From the NCBI GenBank assembly GCA_964528095.1, contig CAZGSG010000059.1:1-24699 (forward strand): a DNA stretch of 24,699 nt. Direction: 5' to 3'. This document shows, one piece after another, positions 8,673-16,905 of this stretch. A program made the translations under genes and the position numbers. Under the pieces are notes generated by a model. The model was not told the DNA's origin. It worked only from the letters and a program-made list of their open reading frames with translations, and searched no databases. Each line of letters begins with the position of its first letter. Position 1 is the stretch's first letter. The stretch is from CAZGSG01 sp964528095 (lineage in GTDB: Bacteria > Bacteroidota > Bacteroidia > Chitinophagales > Chitinophagaceae).

Positions 8673-9041
8673 CTAAATACCTGAAACATTTTTTGCAAGC
8701 GGATGCTGCAAATAAATGATCAGTAATGATAAAAACAGGAAAGGTAATTCAGTAAGAACACCTTTGAAATTCCTGTCGCTGATATGAAAAGCAATAATGA
8801 GTAATATGATTGCTGCAGTTATAAAATTGCCCCAGACAAATGTGGCCGGCAATAATACCATCACAGCCCCTATAATAGTGAATATCCCAATTATCAGCAC
8901 CCCTGTTTTGCCAATATTCCATTTGCCAAAAAGAGAGAGCATCTCAGGTTTCCCATTTAGCATGGCACTGCCTTGCTTAATACACATATAAAGGGCGAAG
9001 AGGATAAGAATGGAATTGAGGATTTTTAAAACAATGGCCAT
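8673..9041 (-). CDS. Small DoxX-like four-helix membrane protein
   Basis: A 122-residue protein with four hydrophobic segments near 3-22, 44-65, 68-88 and 95-115. The N-terminal segment followed by IKQGSAMLNGKPEMLSLFGKW resembles the DoxX-like family seen in many Bacteroidota. The family's role (quinone-linked redox or other membrane function) is not settled. It stands alone, with 129 bp to the methyltransferase gene downstream and 156 bp to the dioxygenase-like gene upstream. No promoter consensus was found before its ATG. Confidence in the gene is high, in the family moderate. Confidence 0.72.
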   Translation of the reverse strand: MAIVLKILNSILILFALYMCIKQGSAMLNGKPEMLSLFGKWNIGKTGVLIIGIFTIIGAVMVLLPATFVWGNFITAAIILLIIAFHISDRNFKGVLTELPFLFLSLLIIYLQHPLAKNVSGI

Positions 9042-9197
9042 GGATAATAGGTTGAGTTAGGTTTTATGCTATTTATCAGCTAACATTAAGATACAATTTT
9101 ATAGAATAAATACAAGGAATAAAGGGAAACTCGTTTACAGCAAATTACAATTCTGTACCCAGTCAGCTATTGATTGGCAAATAAATAAAATGACCAT

Positions 9198-9944
9198 TTA
9201 GGCAAAAGCAAAAAATTCGGCCCATGTTAATGGAGATGGAAGTTGTGTGTTGCTAAATTCTATATGAACGACCCTTCTTCGCTGGTGATTTGTTGTCCTG
9301 CCCGAAGCATGAAACAATAAGGGGCGCATGATCATGATACCTCCTTTTCCAACACAACAACTTGTATCAGTCTCTTGCGCCATATTCATGTTCTCTATCC
9401 TGCGTATTCCCTGCAGATGAGATCCAGGAATAACTTTTAATGCACCATTCTCTCCATTGGTATCATCAAGATGTATGCGAATGGTAAAATTATTGGCCAG
9501 GATTTCCTGCGGAGCCTGTACCGAAAATGCGTTTTGTTTTACCGTCCATGGGCCAAAACCAGGCATCGCTGTTTTACTGTCCACGGTGATCGTGAGATCC
9601 TGGTGGTAAGCGACAAACCAGTTGGAGACAGGCGGCTTATCAAAATAAATAGATTTTACTACAAAAAAATCTTTCCCAAACAGTTGGACAATTAGATCTT
9701 TTAATTTCTCAGCAAAAATAAAAGTTCGGGCTTCAGGTATTTCTTTTATAAAACGACGGATCGCAAACAGGTCATTTGTTTTCCTGAAAGAAGAACTGGA
9801 TTTGTCCGTTTGTGAAATAGCGGAAAGGATGGATGCTGCTTCGTCATGGGTGAAAAAATTTTCAATGATAACAAATCCTTCAGATGCAAGTTGTTCCTGT
9901 ACATATGGAATATCTATTGTTGCTATATGTAGTTTGTTTTCCAT
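9198..9944 (-). CDS. Phytanoyl-CoA dioxygenase (PhyH) family Fe(II)/2-oxoglutarate oxygenase
   Basis: A 248-residue cytoplasmic enzyme. The iron triad of the PhyH family is visible: H114-x-D116 in AYHQDLT and the distal H212 in LLFHASG. An arginine cluster at 222-224 about ten residues later can supply the 2-oxoglutarate contact. The segment IHLDDTNGENGALKVIPGSH (157-176) is a typical PhyH core. The family hydroxylates or halogenates varied small molecules; this substrate is unknown, and phytanoyl-CoA itself is unlikely in a bacterium like this. The gene starts 23 bp after the Abi-like gene on the same strand, so co-transcription is possible although no functional link is known. Confidence 0.85.
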   Translation of the reverse strand: MENKLHIATIDIPYVQEQLASEGFVIIENFFTHDEAASILSAISQTDKSSSSFRKTNDLFAIRRFIKEIPEARTFIFAEKLKDLIVQLFGKDFFVVKSIYFDKPPVSNWFVAYHQDLTITVDSKTAMPGFGPWTVKQNAFSVQAPQEILANNFTIRIHLDDTNGENGALKVIPGSHLQGIRRIENMNMAQETDTSCCVGKGGIMIMRPLLFHASGRTTNHQRRRVVHIEFSNTQLPSPLTWAEFFAFA

Positions 9945-9967
9945 CTTTGATGCAAGATAGTATGAAT

Positions 9968-10672
9968 TTATAAACCAGAAATTTTCTCAAACACGGTTTT
10001 AAAGTAATTCATTTCATTACTCCATTTTTTTAAATCTTCATCAAGCCATTTTAACACCTCTATTATATTGGTCTCATATTTCCGGATAGTTGATAAACAG
10101 CGCTCTCCTTTATTATTAAAACAAACCGGCTCGCTATGGGATATCCTGTTTCGCAATGTGACAATAGCATTTAAATGAGAATGGATCAATCCTAATTTAA
10201 TAGGCGGTCTATTGGTAAAAGCTTGAAGCGGCCTGCCCTTCAATATCTTTATTGCGCTACTATCAAAAAACTTGATCCAGAACCCGAATGTTAGTTCAGC
10301 TAAGAGCTTACTATGACTGAGACGGATTTTTCTTGTGTTTAGTTTATTCTCCGCTTTCCTGAGTTTTTCTGCAAAAAACCGGTCGGGAATAATCCTGCCA
10401 TTGTATCTTCTTCTGGTCATGCCAGGATGAGTTGAAAATTCATCTCTTTTTGTTATTAACCAGTCAGTAGTATTAAAATGCTTTGCCAGTTCCCTGTCAA
10501 TTGCATTTCGAAGGGCTATTTCCAGGATAGAGAGCAGGGGATATAAAGCCTGTGAAACCTGGATATTGTACTTATAAAGAGCAATAGCTTTTTCCGTATC
10601 TCCTTTACAGGCGTTTAAATAACGGCTTAACCGCGTCTTAGAAAAAAATAGCTCGTATTTTGCGTAGTTCAT
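9968..10672 (-). CDS. Abi-like protein (Abi_2/AbiD-F type) with HEPN-style RNase motif
   Basis: A 234-residue soluble protein resembling the Abi_2 abortive-infection family. An N-terminal helical region (FFSKTRLSRYLNACKGD, then LYPLLSILEIALRNAID near 43-59) precedes a central LTFGFWIKFF motif (127-136) and a C-terminal LRNRISHSEP (173-182). The last contains R174-x4-H179, the pattern of HEPN ribonucleases. In the known family such proteins reduce phage propagation, presumably by RNA cleavage; here this is inference. The gene looks more A+T-rich than its neighbours by eye. No partner antitoxin or other defence gene lies next to it. The ATG at 10672 follows an A-run, with TAGGA about 8 nt upstream as a possible ribosome binding site. 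Confidence 0.8.
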   Translation of the reverse strand: MNYAKYELFFSKTRLSRYLNACKGDTEKAIALYKYNIQVSQALYPLLSILEIALRNAIDRELAKHFNTTDWLITKRDEFSTHPGMTRRRYNGRIIPDRFFAEKLRKAENKLNTRKIRLSHSKLLAELTFGFWIKFFDSSAIKILKGRPLQAFTNRPPIKLGLIHSHLNAIVTLRNRISHSEPVCFNNKGERCLSTIRKYETNIIEVLKWLDEDLKKWSNEMNYFKTVFEKISGL

Positions 10673-11038
10673 TTTTTTTTCCTAGTTTTACTTCGTTATA
10701 CCCCAGTAAAGCCTCTTACCCAAAAGGTAACGTAACAGGGGTTTTGTCTTTTTAGCACCTCCCGGTTTATCATTCTTCTCGTTGGCCTGTTGTAAAGGCG
10801 TTCATAAGTGATTCATTATTTAATTAAGAGGCCGCGTCTTTCTAAACCAAATCTAATAACCCGCTTTCTTATTGAAAACGTGTATTCACGATTATAATCC
10901 GTTATTTCCTCGCAGATATTTTTTGTAAAAAGAAGTTGATTTTATATCCTGTATAATAAGTCACTGCTATGACCTAATACCGGCCGCCCACATTTTTTTC
11001 AATTTTACTCATTACCTTCCGCACTCAAATCCATTCTA
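10673..11038. other. 366-bp divergent intergenic region
   Basis: This gap carries the upstream regions of the Abi-like gene (-) and the amidohydrolase gene (+). A TAGATTTG box on the minus strand (10848-10855) fits the -7 consensus, but only a TTT stands at the expected -33 position and the leader would be about 170 nt. On the + strand a nested hairpin can form: outer ACCCC/GGGGT, inner TTACC/GGTAA around 10715-10731. It is followed by TTTTGTCTTTTT, which looks terminator-like. No convincing ORF or RNA gene was recognised. No clear + strand promoter for the amidohydrolase was found. Confidence 0.4.
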
Positions 11039-14000
11039 ATGCGCTTTTCAAAACTATTTGCTGCAAGTATCTTCTTCGCTATTTCATTTTGTATACATGC
11101 CCAGGATAAAAAAGATAAGAAATGGGATGTATCTAATCCCGAAGGCCCTTATAAAGAAGTGTCCTTTTCTGTAAATGAAGGCACCTGGATGAATCTCGAC
11201 CTCTCCCCTGATGGCAAAGAAATTGTTTTTGACCTGTTGGGGGATATTTACAGTATACCTGTTACCGGCGGTGAGGCAAAACTATTACGCGGCGGTCATG
11301 CATTTGAAGTGCAACCCCGCTTTAGTCCCGACGGCAAAAAAATACTATTCACATCAGATGCAGGCGGTGGTGATAATATATGGGTGATGAACCGTGACGG
11401 AAGTGCTGCCAAACAGATCACCAAAGAAAGTTTTCGTTTGCTGAACAATGCTGTATGGGCTCCCGACGGCGAATACCTGGTAGCAAGAAAACACTTCACT
11501 TCTTCCCGATCATTGGGCGCAGGCGAAATGTGGCTATACCATATCAGCGGGGGTAGTGGTGTACAATTGACAGTCCGTAAAAACGATCAACAGGATGTCA
11601 ATGAGCCCTGCTTTTCACCCGATGGAAAATATGTGTACTATAGCGAAGACATGTATCCCGGTGGCTTTTTTCAATATAACAAAGATCCCAACAACCAGAT
11701 CTTCGTGATCAAACGTTTCGACCGTGACAAAGGAACGACTGAAACGGTTACCGGAGGACCGGGTGGTGCAGTAAGACCACAGATATCCCATGATGGGAAA
11801 TTTTTATCATTCATCAAAAGAGTGCGCGTCAAAACAGTGCTTTATATCCGCAACCTGGAAACGGGTGAAGAATGGCCTGTTTATGATCAGCTCACCAAGG
11901 ATCAACAGGAAGCATGGTCGGTATTTGGTTTATATACAGGCTATTCATGGACCCCAGATGACAAACAGCTTGTCATTTGGAGTAATGGTAAGATCTGGAA
12001 AGTAGATATAGCTGGTATCAATAAGGCGACAGAGATCCCGTTTACAGTAAACGTAAAACAACGGATTTATGATGCAGTTCGTTTTCAGCAAGAACTCAAC
12101 CCGTCTACCTTCAGTCCAAACGTTATTCGGCAAGCGACTACTTCTCCTGACGGGAAATGGCTTGTATTTAATGCTGTAGGGTATTTATGGAAAAAAGAAC
12201 TGCCAGCAGGAAAACCACAGCGCGTCACTAACGGCACAGCTTTCGAATTTGAACCTTCCTTCTCAGCAGATGGTAAGACCTTACTTTATATTACCTGGGA
12301 TGATACAGCAGCAGGAGCGATCTATAAAACAAACATGCAGGCTGCTGCAAAGCCCACAAAGATCAGCCGGTCAAAAGGCATTTACAGGTTGCCATCCTTT
12401 TCACCTGATGGAAAAATGATCGTATTCCGTAAAGATGGAGGAAGCGATGCACTCGGCCCCGCCTATACAGCGAAGCCGGGTATTTATTCGATGAACGCGG
12501 ATGGTAGTAACGAGAATTTTATCACACAACGCGGCGATGAACCCTCATTTAATAATGCCGGCGATCGCATCTTTTACCAGACCGGTAGTGGGTTAAGCAG
12601 TTGTAAACTGGATGGATATGATGAGCGTATTCATCTTAAAAGCACCTATGGCAACCAGTTTACCATATCACCTGATGAAAAATGGATCGCCTTCGTCGAT
12701 TTGTTTGAAGTATATGTAGCTGCTTTACCCAGGACAGGCAAAACCCTGGACATAGGTAGTGGCACCAAAGATTTTCCGGTAAAGATCGTTTCAAAAGATG
12801 CGGGTATCAACCTGCAATGGTCAGCAGATAACAAACAACTGCACTATACACTCGGTAACCAGTATTATAGTATTAATCTCGATGAACGCTTCGACTTCAT
12901 TGCCAGCAAGCCGGATTCCTTATTTAAGATACCGGAAAAAGGGATTGATATCGGATTGGAAATACCGGTTGATAAACCAAAAGGAATGCTCGCTTTTACA
13001 AACGCGAGAATTATCACTATGAAAGGAGACGAAGTGATAGAAAATGGGGTATTAATAGTAGAAGCTAATCTTATCAAAGCCATAGGTAAAACAGGCGAGA
13101 TCAGCATTCCTGCTGGTGCGAAACAGATCGACTGCAACGGAAAAACGGTCCTGCCGGGATTTATCGATGCGCATGCGCACGGCGCCCATTTTCGCACGGG
13201 CATCACTCCCCAAAAACACTGGCCATATTACACCAACCTCGCCTATGGTGTTACAACCATGCATGATCCATCGGCTAATAGCGAACTGGTATTTGCGCAA
13301 AGTGAACTGGTGAAAGCCGGTCTGATGACAGGGCCAAGAGTATTCTCTACCGGTACAGTGCTGTATGGCGCTGATGGAAATTTTAAAGCAGTCATTAATT
13401 CCATCGATGATGCGAGAAGTGCATTGAGAAGAACAAAGGCATTCGGCGCATTCTCCGTTAAAAGTTATAATCAACCCCGCAGAGAACAGAACCAGATGGT
13501 CATACAGGCAGCAAGGGAATTAAACATGGAAGTAGTACCGGAAGGGGGCTCGTTTTTTTATCATAACATAGCGATGATTCTCGATGGGCATACCACTATA
13601 GAACATAACTTACCAGTAGCCCCGCTTTTCAATGATGTGGTACAACTATGGAAAAATTCCAAAACAGGATATACCCCAACACTGATCGTAAACTATGCAG
13701 GCGTAAGCGGTGAGTATTATTGGTACCAGCATACCAATGTATGGGAGAAAGAACGATTACTTCGATTTACTCCACGTGCTGTGATAGATACCCGCAGCAG
13801 GTTTCGAACCATGCTGCCTGAAGAAGAATATGATAATGGGCATATACTTACCTCAAGAAGTGCAAAGAAACTTGCGGATGTCGGCGTGAAAGTTAATATG
13901 GGGGCTCATGGGCAGATCCAGGGTATCGGCGCGCATTGGGAAATATGGATGTTGCAACAGGGAGGTATGAGTAACCTGCAGGCATTACAGGCCGCTACCA

Positions 14001-14290
14001 TTAACCCCGCAATCAGCCTGGGGCTTGATAAATGGATCGGCTCACTTGAAACAGGTAAGCTCGCCGATTTGATCGTTATGGATAAAAATCCCCTTGAAAA
14101 TATCCGTAATACCGAGAGTATCCGCTATACTATGGTGAATGGCCGTTTATATGATGCGGAGCAAATGAATGAAACAGGTAATTACAATAAACCCCGGACA
14201 AAATTCTATTGGGAGTATAGTAAAAATGCGGATAGCTTCCCATGGCATGATGAAACTGAAACAGAGGCTTGCTCATGCGGTAAACACTAA
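11039..14290 (+). CDS. Exported TolB-like beta-propeller / amidohydrolase fusion
   Basis: A 1083-residue exported protein. A hydrophobic signal peptide ends near residue 21 (IHAQD). Residues ~45-620 hold PD40/TolB-like propeller blades, marked by repeated SPDGK signatures (LSPDGKEIVF, FSPDGKKILF, FSPDGKYVYY, SPDGKWLVF, FSPDGKMIVF). Residues ~655-1060 form an amidohydrolase TIM barrel: GVLIVEANLIKAIG opens the small beta domain, DAHAHGAH gives H712 and H714, K808 is in SVKSYNQ, and H851 and H856 lie in GHTTIEHN. The end LADLIVMDKNPLENI is typical of the superfamily. The reaction is unknown; hydrolysis of a peptide or cyclic amide in the periplasm is a guess. The segment where a metal-binding Asp is usual reads GAHGQIQG (H957). 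The end is CSCGKH. Confidence 0.88.
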   Translation: MRFSKLFAASIFFAISFCIHAQDKKDKKWDVSNPEGPYKEVSFSVNEGTWMNLDLSPDGKEIVFDLLGDIYSIPVTGGEAKLLRGGHAFEVQPRFSPDGKKILFTSDAGGGDNIWVMNRDGSAAKQITKESFRLLNNAVWAPDGEYLVARKHFTSSRSLGAGEMWLYHISGGSGVQLTVRKNDQQDVNEPCFSPDGKYVYYSEDMYPGGFFQYNKDPNNQIFVIKRFDRDKGTTETVTGGPGGAVRPQISHDGKFLSFIKRVRVKTVLYIRNLETGEEWPVYDQLTKDQQEAWSVFGLYTGYSWTPDDKQLVIWSNGKIWKVDIAGINKATEIPFTVNVKQRIYDAVRFQQELNPSTFSPNVIRQATTSPDGKWLVFNAVGYLWKKELPAGKPQRVTNGTAFEFEPSFSADGKTLLYITWDDTAAGAIYKTNMQAAAKPTKISRSKGIYRLPSFSPDGKMIVFRKDGGSDALGPAYTAKPGIYSMNADGSNENFITQRGDEPSFNNAGDRIFYQTGSGLSSCKLDGYDERIHLKSTYGNQFTISPDEKWIAFVDLFEVYVAALPRTGKTLDIGSGTKDFPVKIVSKDAGINLQWSADNKQLHYTLGNQYYSINLDERFDFIASKPDSLFKIPEKGIDIGLEIPVDKPKGMLAFTNARIITMKGDEVIENGVLIVEANLIKAIGKTGEISIPAGAKQIDCNGKTVLPGFIDAHAHGAHFRTGITPQKHWPYYTNLAYGVTTMHDPSANSELVFAQSELVKAGLMTGPRVFSTGTVLYGADGNFKAVINSIDDARSALRRTKAFGAFSVKSYNQPRREQNQMVIQAARELNMEVVPEGGSFFYHNIAMILDGHTTIEHNLPVAPLFNDVVQLWKNSKTGYTPTLIVNYAGVSGEYYWYQHTNVWEKERLLRFTPRAVIDTRSRFRTMLPEEEYDNGHILTSRSAKKLADVGVKVNMGAHGQIQGIGAHWEIWMLQQGGMSNLQALQAATINPAISLGLDKWIGSLETGKLADLIVMDKNPLENIRNTESIRYTMVNGRLYDAEQMNETGNYNKPRTKFYWEYSKNADSFPWHDETETEACSCGKH

Positions 14291-14403
14291 GCTAAGAGTT
14301 AAAAGAGGGAAGGGGGTAAAGAGGGATTTTTTATAGGTGAAGTAGTTTTTCTTCCTATAAATGACCATTCCTCTTTACCTCCTTCCCTCTTTTAACTCCT
14401 AGC
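14291..14403. repeat. 113-bp near-perfect palindrome between convergent genes
   Basis: The arms at 14291-14326 and 14368-14403 match at 33 of 36 positions (GCTAAGAGTTAAAAGAGGGA onward versus the reverse complement of the right arm). An inner pair TTATAGG/CCTATAA (14331-14337 and 14354-14360) extends the stem toward a short loop. Two of the three mismatches become G-U pairs in + strand RNA. One arm is almost all purine. It starts on the base after the amidohydrolase stop and reaches the stop codon of the minus-strand gene. It can act as a two-way terminator for both convergent genes, or be a dispersed palindromic repeat. Confidence 0.85.
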
Positions 14404-15086
14404 TACCAATTGAAGATAGGAAACTTCCTCCTCCCATTTTCATTCCATACACCTATCTGAAGTCCTTTTAATTTATCTGCATGATTGTAAAGTCCAATCT
14501 GTAACCCCCTGTGATAAGCAGAACTGTTGACAAACGAGATCTGCAGGCCGGTTGACTGAACCAGCACTTCATTATGTACCATTGTTATCTGCACCCCGTT
14601 AGCAATAAAGGCGTTGTTGTTAAAAACAGCGAATTGCAATCCGTTTGAAATGCCTGTATTATTGAATATCCCGGATATGCTGATGCCATTTGTTCTTTTC
14701 GAAACATAGGAAGTACCATTAATGCTGATCCCGTTCACTTCAATAAATGATCCGGTGCCGATTGGAGAAATATGGATGCCATATATCTTTTCAAAAGCCG
14801 GCTTTTTTAAATAGGTGGCATGCACAAAAGAATCCCTGAATGGGCTGTATGGCATAAATACTCCGACCGGACCATAACCCAATAACTCGAAATGCACGCC
14901 GTAGGTTGTTACATTTTTCTTTTTATCATTACTGGTAAGACCGAGACTAAGACCTGCTATAGTAGTGTTATTGTCATGAAATGTCCACACAGGTGCCCTG
15001 AACTTGTTCTGGCCAATAGCAGGTTTATTCGACCCTGAAAATAACAGGTAGGTAAGCAGGACGAACAGCTTTAACTGGAGTTTCAT
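14403..15086 (-). CDS. Exported surface-repeat protein (LA_2272-like)
   Basis: A 227-residue protein with an N-terminal signal peptide (hydrophobic 7-18, likely cleavage after AIGQ near 26). The C-terminal half is built from short repeats of the form NGxQIxxxNN, for example NGISISGIFNN, NGLQFAVFNN, NGVQITMVHN, TGLQISFVN, RGLQIGLYN and KGLQIGVWN. This matches the LA_2272-type surface repeat family as I recall it, and suggests a beta-solenoid or outer-membrane beta structure. The function is unknown. It lies 26 bp downstream of the adenine deaminase gene on the same strand and is probably co-transcribed. Its stop codon overlaps the end of the large palindrome. Confidence 0.75.
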   Translation of the reverse strand: MKLQLKLFVLLTYLLFSGSNKPAIGQNKFRAPVWTFHDNNTTIAGLSLGLTSNDKKKNVTTYGVHFELLGYGPVGVFMPYSPFRDSFVHATYLKKPAFEKIYGIHISPIGTGSFIEVNGISINGTSYVSKRTNGISISGIFNNTGISNGLQFAVFNNNAFIANGVQITMVHNEVLVQSTGLQISFVNSSAYHRGLQIGLYNHADKLKGLQIGVWNENGRRKFPIFNW

Positions 15087-15112
15087 ATTACACGTAATTA
15101 TGAATAACGGTA

Positions 15113-16756
15113 TTATTGGTCAATCAATTCGAATTTATTGCCGTCAAATAACCCGAGGTCACTTAATTTTAAATGCGGGATCACCAGTAAGGCCATAAAG
15201 GACAAACTCATGAAAGGGGAGCCCAGTGTACTGCCCAGTTCTTTGGATAATTGATCGATTGCTGTATAATCGGCGGCCACCTTATATCCATCTTCATTGC
15301 TCATCAAACCCGCTACCGGTAAGGCAACGATCATTTCCTGTCCGTTACCTATTGCGCTTACGCCACCTTGTTTTGCTATTACCAGGTTCACCGCTTTGCA
15401 GATGCTTTCATCGTCCACACCTACGGCGACTATATTATGACTGTCATGAGCAACGGAGGAAGCAAGAGCGCCCTGTTTTAGCCCAAAGTTTTTAATAAAC
15501 GCTTTTGCTACCGGCGCGTTCTTATACCGGTTTACGACCACGATCTTCAATATGTCCTTTTCTGTATTGCTTATTAAATTGCCCTTGTCAGGCGTCCCTT
15601 GTTCTTTGAGAGAATTGGTAATTAGCTGGCCATCCAGTACCTCGATGACAGGAATAACAGGGGCCGTATTGCCTGTAAAAGGAATAGCAAAATCCGCAGT
15701 CTCTTTTTTTGTACAGGAAAAATTATTTACAAGCCCCGTTGGTGCCGTTATTATATTCGATTGGCCATTTTCTGCAACCAGCTCACCGTTGATAAAGGTT
15801 TTTATTACCTTGAATTGCTGAAGATCTTTCACAACAATAAAATCTGCCGGGTCATCTTTTTGTAAAAGTCCTACAGCTAATTTATAATGTAAAACGGGGT
15901 TGACACAGGCTGCTTTTAAAATATGAAAAAGAGCGATGTTTTTGCCAGCCGCTCTTGCACATAACTGATCGATATGCCCGGCTACTAAACTGTCTGGATG
16001 TTTGTCATCACTGCAAAACATGATCATGTCGGGAAATTCATGCAGCAGACTGATTAACGCTTCAAAGTTTTTAGCAGCGCTTCCTTCGCGTATCAGTACT
16101 TTCATTCCCAGTTGTATCTTTTCCAATGCTTCTTCCCGGGTAAAACATTCATGATCGGTACTTATTCCTGCAGCAATATATTTTTTTGCATCTGCTCCTC
16201 TTAATCCGGGAGCATGACCATCTACGGGTTTACCCAAGCGATGGGCCGAGGCTATCTTTTTCATCACTTCTTCGTCTGCATATAATACTCCCGGGAAATT
16301 CATCATTTCACTCAGGTATTTTATTTCCTCTCTTTGCAAAAGTTCTTCTACTGCTACCGCGTCAAGTGATGCGCCGGCAGTTTCAAAAATAGTAGCGGGT
16401 ACACAACTCGGCGCGCCAAAATTAAACTTGAACGGCACCGTTTTACCATTCCCGATCATAAACTCTACGCCTTCCATTCCACAAACATTTGCAATTTCAT
16501 GCGGGTCGCTGATCGTGGCCACTGTACCATGCACTACGGCCAGTCTTGCAAATTCAGCAGGCACCAGCATAGAGCTCTCAATATGTACATGACTATCTAT
16601 AAACCCGGGCATGATAAACCCTGATCCGTCATCAGTGCTGCCCATAGGAAGTTCCCTGATGGATGAGATTTTCCCTTCAGCGACACTTACTGTTGCGGGA
16701 TATATTCTTTGCTGATGAACATCTACAAGATTGCCGGTTATCGTGAAAGAAGCCAT
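15113..16756 (-). CDS. ade: Adenine deaminase
   Basis: Cytoplasmic enzyme converting adenine to hypoxanthine and ammonia in purine salvage. The 547-residue length is normal for the Ade family. Metal-site and family motifs are all present: PGFIDSHVHIESS (H56, H58), SDPHEIANV (83-91), DGHAPGL (H181), STDHECF (H202, E203) and FCSDDKHPD (D250, D251). The C-terminal ~150 residues contain SVAHDSHNIVAVG and GGVSAIGNG, as in other Ade proteins. The ATG at 16756 opens a short strand (FTITGNLVDV) typical of the amidohydrolase small domain. The gene leads a probable two-gene unit with the repeat protein. Confidence 0.95.
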   Translation of the reverse strand: MASFTITGNLVDVHQQRIYPATVSVAEGKISSIRELPMGSTDDGSGFIMPGFIDSHVHIESSMLVPAEFARLAVVHGTVATISDPHEIANVCGMEGVEFMIGNGKTVPFKFNFGAPSCVPATIFETAGASLDAVAVEELLQREEIKYLSEMMNFPGVLYADEEVMKKIASAHRLGKPVDGHAPGLRGADAKKYIAAGISTDHECFTREEALEKIQLGMKVLIREGSAAKNFEALISLLHEFPDMIMFCSDDKHPDSLVAGHIDQLCARAAGKNIALFHILKAACVNPVLHYKLAVGLLQKDDPADFIVVKDLQQFKVIKTFINGELVAENGQSNIITAPTGLVNNFSCTKKETADFAIPFTGNTAPVIPVIEVLDGQLITNSLKEQGTPDKGNLISNTEKDILKIVVVNRYKNAPVAKAFIKNFGLKQGALASSVAHDSHNIVAVGVDDESICKAVNLVIAKQGGVSAIGNGQEMIVALPVAGLMSNEDGYKVAADYTAIDQLSKELGSTLGSPFMSLSFMALLVIPHLKLSDLGLFDGNKFELIDQ

Positions 16757-16905
16757 AAATGAGGTTCATTTTACTTGCTGAATCTCCCTTCTGAATGAAA
16801 GGTTTACATGATAAAGATAACTGAATAGAAGGGTTTAGCCTTGTAAGACAAGGGGCAGGTTGTCGTCAACAAGCCGTAGCAATAAGCGGACTGGTTTGCG
16901 ATCTG

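Noticed and set aside
9198..10672. A phage-defence island or mobile element around the Abi-like gene
   Set aside because: No integrase, transposase, terminal repeats, tRNA or second defence gene is visible within the window.
16839..16853. CCTTGT-AAG-ACAAGG hairpin after the desaturase gene, considered as its terminator
   Set aside because: No T-tract follows on the minus strand (it reads CTAAACCC), and a 6-bp stem alone is weak.
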